From assembly GCA_013146195.2 (NCBI GenBank), contig CM028378.1:38958108-39022107 (forward strand): a stretch of DNA of 64,000 bases, read 5' to 3'. Under the pieces are notes generated by a model, which saw nothing but the letters and a program-made list of their open reading frames with translations, had not been told where the DNA came from and did no database searches. Within the stretch, counting starts at the first letter, position 1. Every line of letters starts with the position of its first letter. This document shows, piece by piece, positions 60,634-64,000 of the stretch. The translations under genes and the position numbers were made by a program. This DNA is from Codonopsis lanceolata. Lineage: Eukaryota > Streptophyta > Magnoliopsida > Asterales > Campanulaceae.

Positions 60634-61540
60634 CTGTAAGACGTCGTAAGATGGATTTATCCAGGTTAAATGAGACAAAATTTAAAAATCTCAATGCAAC
60701 TTTTAGTTTTAAATGTGTTATTTTCACTTTGAAAAATGTCTCATTTTTTTATAAATGAAAATCATTACGTTTGACATTAAAGTGTTACTTTATAACATTA
60801 AAAGTGTCACTCTTTAGCATTAAATGTGTTACTTTTGATTGTACAAGTGTCATTTTGCCTTATAAATAAAAATCGTCGTTATTGACCTTAAAAGTGTCAC
60901 TTTTTAGCATTGAAAATGCCACATTTTAATATTAAATATATCACTTTTGACAGTCAACATTAGTTTTAAAATGACACTTTTTAGTATTAAAAGTGTCACT
61001 TTTTAGTATTAGATGTGTCACTTTTTTGTATTAATAGTGTCATTTTTTAGTATTAAGAGTATCACTTTCTAGTATTAAATGTGTCGCTTTTTAGTATCAA
61101 CTATTAAGAGTGTCACTTTTTTAGTATTAAGAGTATTACTTTGTATTTTAATGAGAATTATAATAAATTTCCTTTGATAATGTCACTTTCAATCTCAAAA
61201 TGTGTCACTTAAATCTTTTCAATGCGTCTCGTTTGACTTTAAATGTGTCATTCAACATTTCGTTAAAGTCCATTAGGGTCCGTCAAGTATCCCAAGACAA
61301 TTGATGTTAACGAATGGCTAACGGAGCTGACAAATGATTAAACTGTAAGCGTGGGAAACATAAGAATTTCGGCGGCAAACCTTGAAAATACAGGGACACC
61401 GGAGCAAAATGACGCATCTCGATCGATTTAATTTTGTGATTTCTTGTAATATATTATTTATTTATTATGACCCTCGAATTTCTAAATGCGGTTCTATCTT
61501 ACAGACTTAGAATCTGTAAGACCGTCCTACACAAATCTTT
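60634..61540. mobile_element. Non-autonomous element with GTCACTTTT repeats, copy B
   Basis: It starts 'tctcctgtaagacg' and ends 'atctgtaagaccgtcctacac', with about 20 degenerate units of AGTGTCACTTTTTAGTATTA between (60690-61260). Stretches such as 'aaaatcgtcgttattgacc' are identical to copy A at about 39685. Family unknown; no coding capacity. Confidence 0.5.
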
Positions 61541-61543
61541 ACC

Positions 61544-61568
61544 ATATATATATATATATATATATATT
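61544..61568. repeat. (TA)n microsatellite
   Basis: About 12 TA units. A short direct repeat ('ttaaaagctactccttatcct') follows at 61567 and 61628. Confidence 0.85.
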
Positions 61569-62953
61569 AAAAGCTACTCCTTATCCTTATATATGCATTG
61601 AGTCATGCGGAGATCTACAAAATATAGATTAAAAGCTACTCCTTATCCTCTCTTAAATACTCCCCAGTCTTTCGGTGCCCAGACCCCAACTCTTAGCAGC
61701 TATACCTCTGGTAACACTATAGTGCATGCTCTCCCTCCGTCTGTCCCTTTTGTAGGCTTGAGTCTTCATGCGGAGATCTACAAAGTAGTAATTAAGTTGG
61801 AGGATGGGTTGTTTTTAAATGGTATGCTTATTTGAATGTCTGGTTGGTTCAATAAAGAAAGAAAGAAAGAAATGAAAAGAAAATTGTTTAATTTGTAATC
61901 TTTTGGAAAGCACCGCAACAGCCTTATTTTAATACTCTATCCGTTCTAAGCAAATAGTTCAGTTTAAAAGTTAATTTTTTAAGGAAATATAGTAATATTT
62001 TTAAGTAACTTATTAATAATAAAATGATAATTTTAAGCTTTAATTTTTAAAAATAAATTTTTTAAAACATCTCAAAAATCAAATAGTGGATTCATTAAAT
62101 GAGTAACTCTTATTTTAAATTACTTTGAAGCTAAATGATTGAATCTAGGTTGATAAGTTGCAGAATAGAATAAGCTATTCTCTCCGATAGGAAGATCTAT
62201 TATTATAACACTAACCGTTATAGATTTTGAAAAAATTCCTTATACCCATGTACAACAATTATTGTTTTATTTGATGATTTTTCATTTTCATCGCATATTA
62301 GTATCTATCTAGGAGTTGGGGTGACATTTTCAGGTAGAATGTCTTAAGACCGAATTTATATAAATGCACTTTGTTTTTCAGAAATGTACGATCAGACGGA
62401 ATTGAACAATCTTCATGATTCATTAAGTCAACAATTGGCGAGAGACTTGTGCCTATAAATGACGAAAATCGATAAAGATGATAATTTTCGATATTCCATT
62501 TAGTGTGCTTATTATTCAAATATGTCAAATGGAGTAAATATTGTGTGCTACAATAGAACATGTACAAATCTTTTAGTCAGTAACACTGCTTGTCACAAGC
62601 TTGCTTATGTTGTCCATATCAACAAAGTTTGTTAATTTGGTAATTTTTTTGTCAGTTCGAGTTACCATATCAACGTCTCAAACTCATTTTTTTCTCAATC
62701 AAATGGTGGTGAAAATTTAAGTATTAGATATGAAAAGTCAGAGTAATACATTTCAATTTATGACTTAATTTAATTTTTTTTTGGGAATACTTGATTATGA
62801 TATTGCACCATATATTCATCATTAATTTTCAAATACAACATTAGAAATACATTATTTGTAACACAATTAAAGAAGAATGAAGAAAAAAATAACATTAAAA
62901 ATACAATTTACAGTTTGAAGTACAAATTAAAAGAAAAATCATAATTTATAATA
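61569..62953. other. Intergenic DNA
   Basis: No gene. 'atgcggagatctacaaa' occurs at about 61605 and 61769. A worn Stowaway-like stretch (TACTCTATCCGTTC) starts at about 61936. Confidence 0.4.
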
Positions 62954-63210
62954 CTCCTTCGTTCCTAAATAATCGTCCTAGTTGACCCGGCGCACAGTTT
63001 AAGAAAAAAGAATTGACTTGATTATTTATATTGGTTTAATGTGTAGTTTCCTTTAAAGCTCATATGTATGTGGCCCATAATTAAAGTAGAGTGAAAAAGT
63101 AAGGATAAAATGGTAAAAGTGATATTCTAAAAATATAAGTTTCAAACTAGACAGTTATTTTGGGACGGACGAAAAAGGAAAGGAGGACGATAATTTAGGG
63201 ACGAAAGGAG
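62954..63210. mobile_element. Stowaway MITE
   Basis: Terminal inverted repeats CTCCTTCGTTCCTAAATAAT and, inverted, CTCCTTTCGTCCCTAAATTA. TA flanks both ends (62952-62953, 63211-63212), the signature Tc1/mariner-type duplication. 257 bp, no coding capacity. Confidence 0.85.
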
Positions 63211-63212
63211 TA

Positions 63213-64000
63213 TAAGTTTTATACTTAACTCGATTTCAACAATTGGTGGGACTTTCAAATGATTGTTAGATGAACAGAACTATTATCTTGTAATTGAACT
63301 TTGAGAATTCAATCTAATTCATATCTTTAGCATTGTTGGTACGTTGACCTGAATGTATAGATCAAACATGCTTAATGAAACCTATTGATTTTCATTAAAT
63401 GTAATTATGAAAATGTTTAAAGATAAGTTTTGTTGTTTGTATTCAAATTTGCTGCACTTTGAAAGTTATTTATACACGAGGTTGGAAGTCAAAAGAAACA
63501 AAATTCAAACGGTTTTAAGAAGTTGAGCATTTGGAGAATTGAGAAATCAATTAATGGAATCTTGAATAAGTTTGTGACTAATCAACTTTACATCAATATA
63601 TAACTGTTTTTTTTAATAAATAATACATGGTACATTAAATGTAATCTAAATATTTAAGTTTTGACTGAGTTAATGTTGATCTATTTTTAGTAAAGTGATT
63701 TTGACGAAAAACTTCCTAATTTAGATGTGATATATGCTTCTGGCTTTATATATATAGACATATGTAATTTGATTTAGATTCTGCTTACAAACATTACTCT
63801 TTTTTTTTTTTTTGAAAAAGCTATTCTCTCCATTCTAAAATAATAAAGTTCAAGTTTTAAAACCGTAAATTGCCCTAATATCATATTTTTTAACACCCAA
63901 AAAAGAAAGAGAAATATATTTTTATTATTATTATTTTGTTTTGGAGATGGAGTAGTGCATTTTAAAGCATAACATTATAGATGTGAACTTGGTTTCGTTC
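63213..64000. other. Intergenic DNA at the window edge
   Basis: AT-rich, with a T tract at 63800-63813. No gene or bounded repeat was recognised. Confidence 0.4.

Overview
This is nuclear DNA of a flowering plant. The two intact protein-coding genes are closest, as far as I recall the families, to eudicot (Arabidopsis-type) proteins. The rest is AT-rich, transposon-dense intergenic DNA. I cannot name the species. No ribosomal RNA, CRISPR or bacterial/organellar gene organisation was seen. A run of exactly 100 N (48648-48747) shows it is scaffolded assembly sequence.

Genes. (1) 18103-19668 (+) is an intronless 3-ketoacyl-CoA synthase of 521 aa, KCS4-like, for very-long-chain fatty acid elongation at the ER, with a TATA box upstream. 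(2) 24299-29464 (-) is an 18-exon ERD6-like (ERDL6-type) vacuolar monosaccharide/H+ transporter. I rebuilt it exon by exon; it is intact, in frame and 486 aa long. No functional link between the two genes is evident beyond adjacency.

Mobile DNA, left to right: 3' end of a Ty1/copia-like element (1-4178); a Helitron-like 3' end (to 5612); a hAT-like MITE full of TTA/GTT repeats; a region dotted with a CGCGGTGCA-type motif (7260-7800); a 3.2-kb Helitron (8891-12122) whose 5' end is amplified about five times; a foldback MULE (13143-13918) inside an older MITE; a Tourist-like MITE (15907-17130); KCS; a small MITE; a MULE with GC-rich cargo (21731-22915); the transporter gene; a Pack-MULE carrying an EXORDIUM-like gene fragment 350 bp upstream of the transporter start (29814-31064); a Stowaway; a MULE with unidentified cargo (32140-33619); a 5.25-kb MULE with a decayed transposase (33826-39075); a second Helitron (40767-42903); a nest of a MITE and a long-LTR Ty3/gypsy chromovirus-like element (43220-57056) interrupted by the assembly gap; a SINE; and a Pack-MULE with a duplicated LRR receptor-kinase fragment (58366-59789).

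The window is most notable for at least five Mutator-type elements. Two of them carry recognisable host-gene fragments, and one sits in the promoter region of an intact gene. I saw no convincing undescribed enzymatic or defence system. The best leads are the Pack-MULEs, the Helitron with an amplified G-box-rich end, and the rearranged MITE/LTR nest, part of which is probably an assembly duplication.
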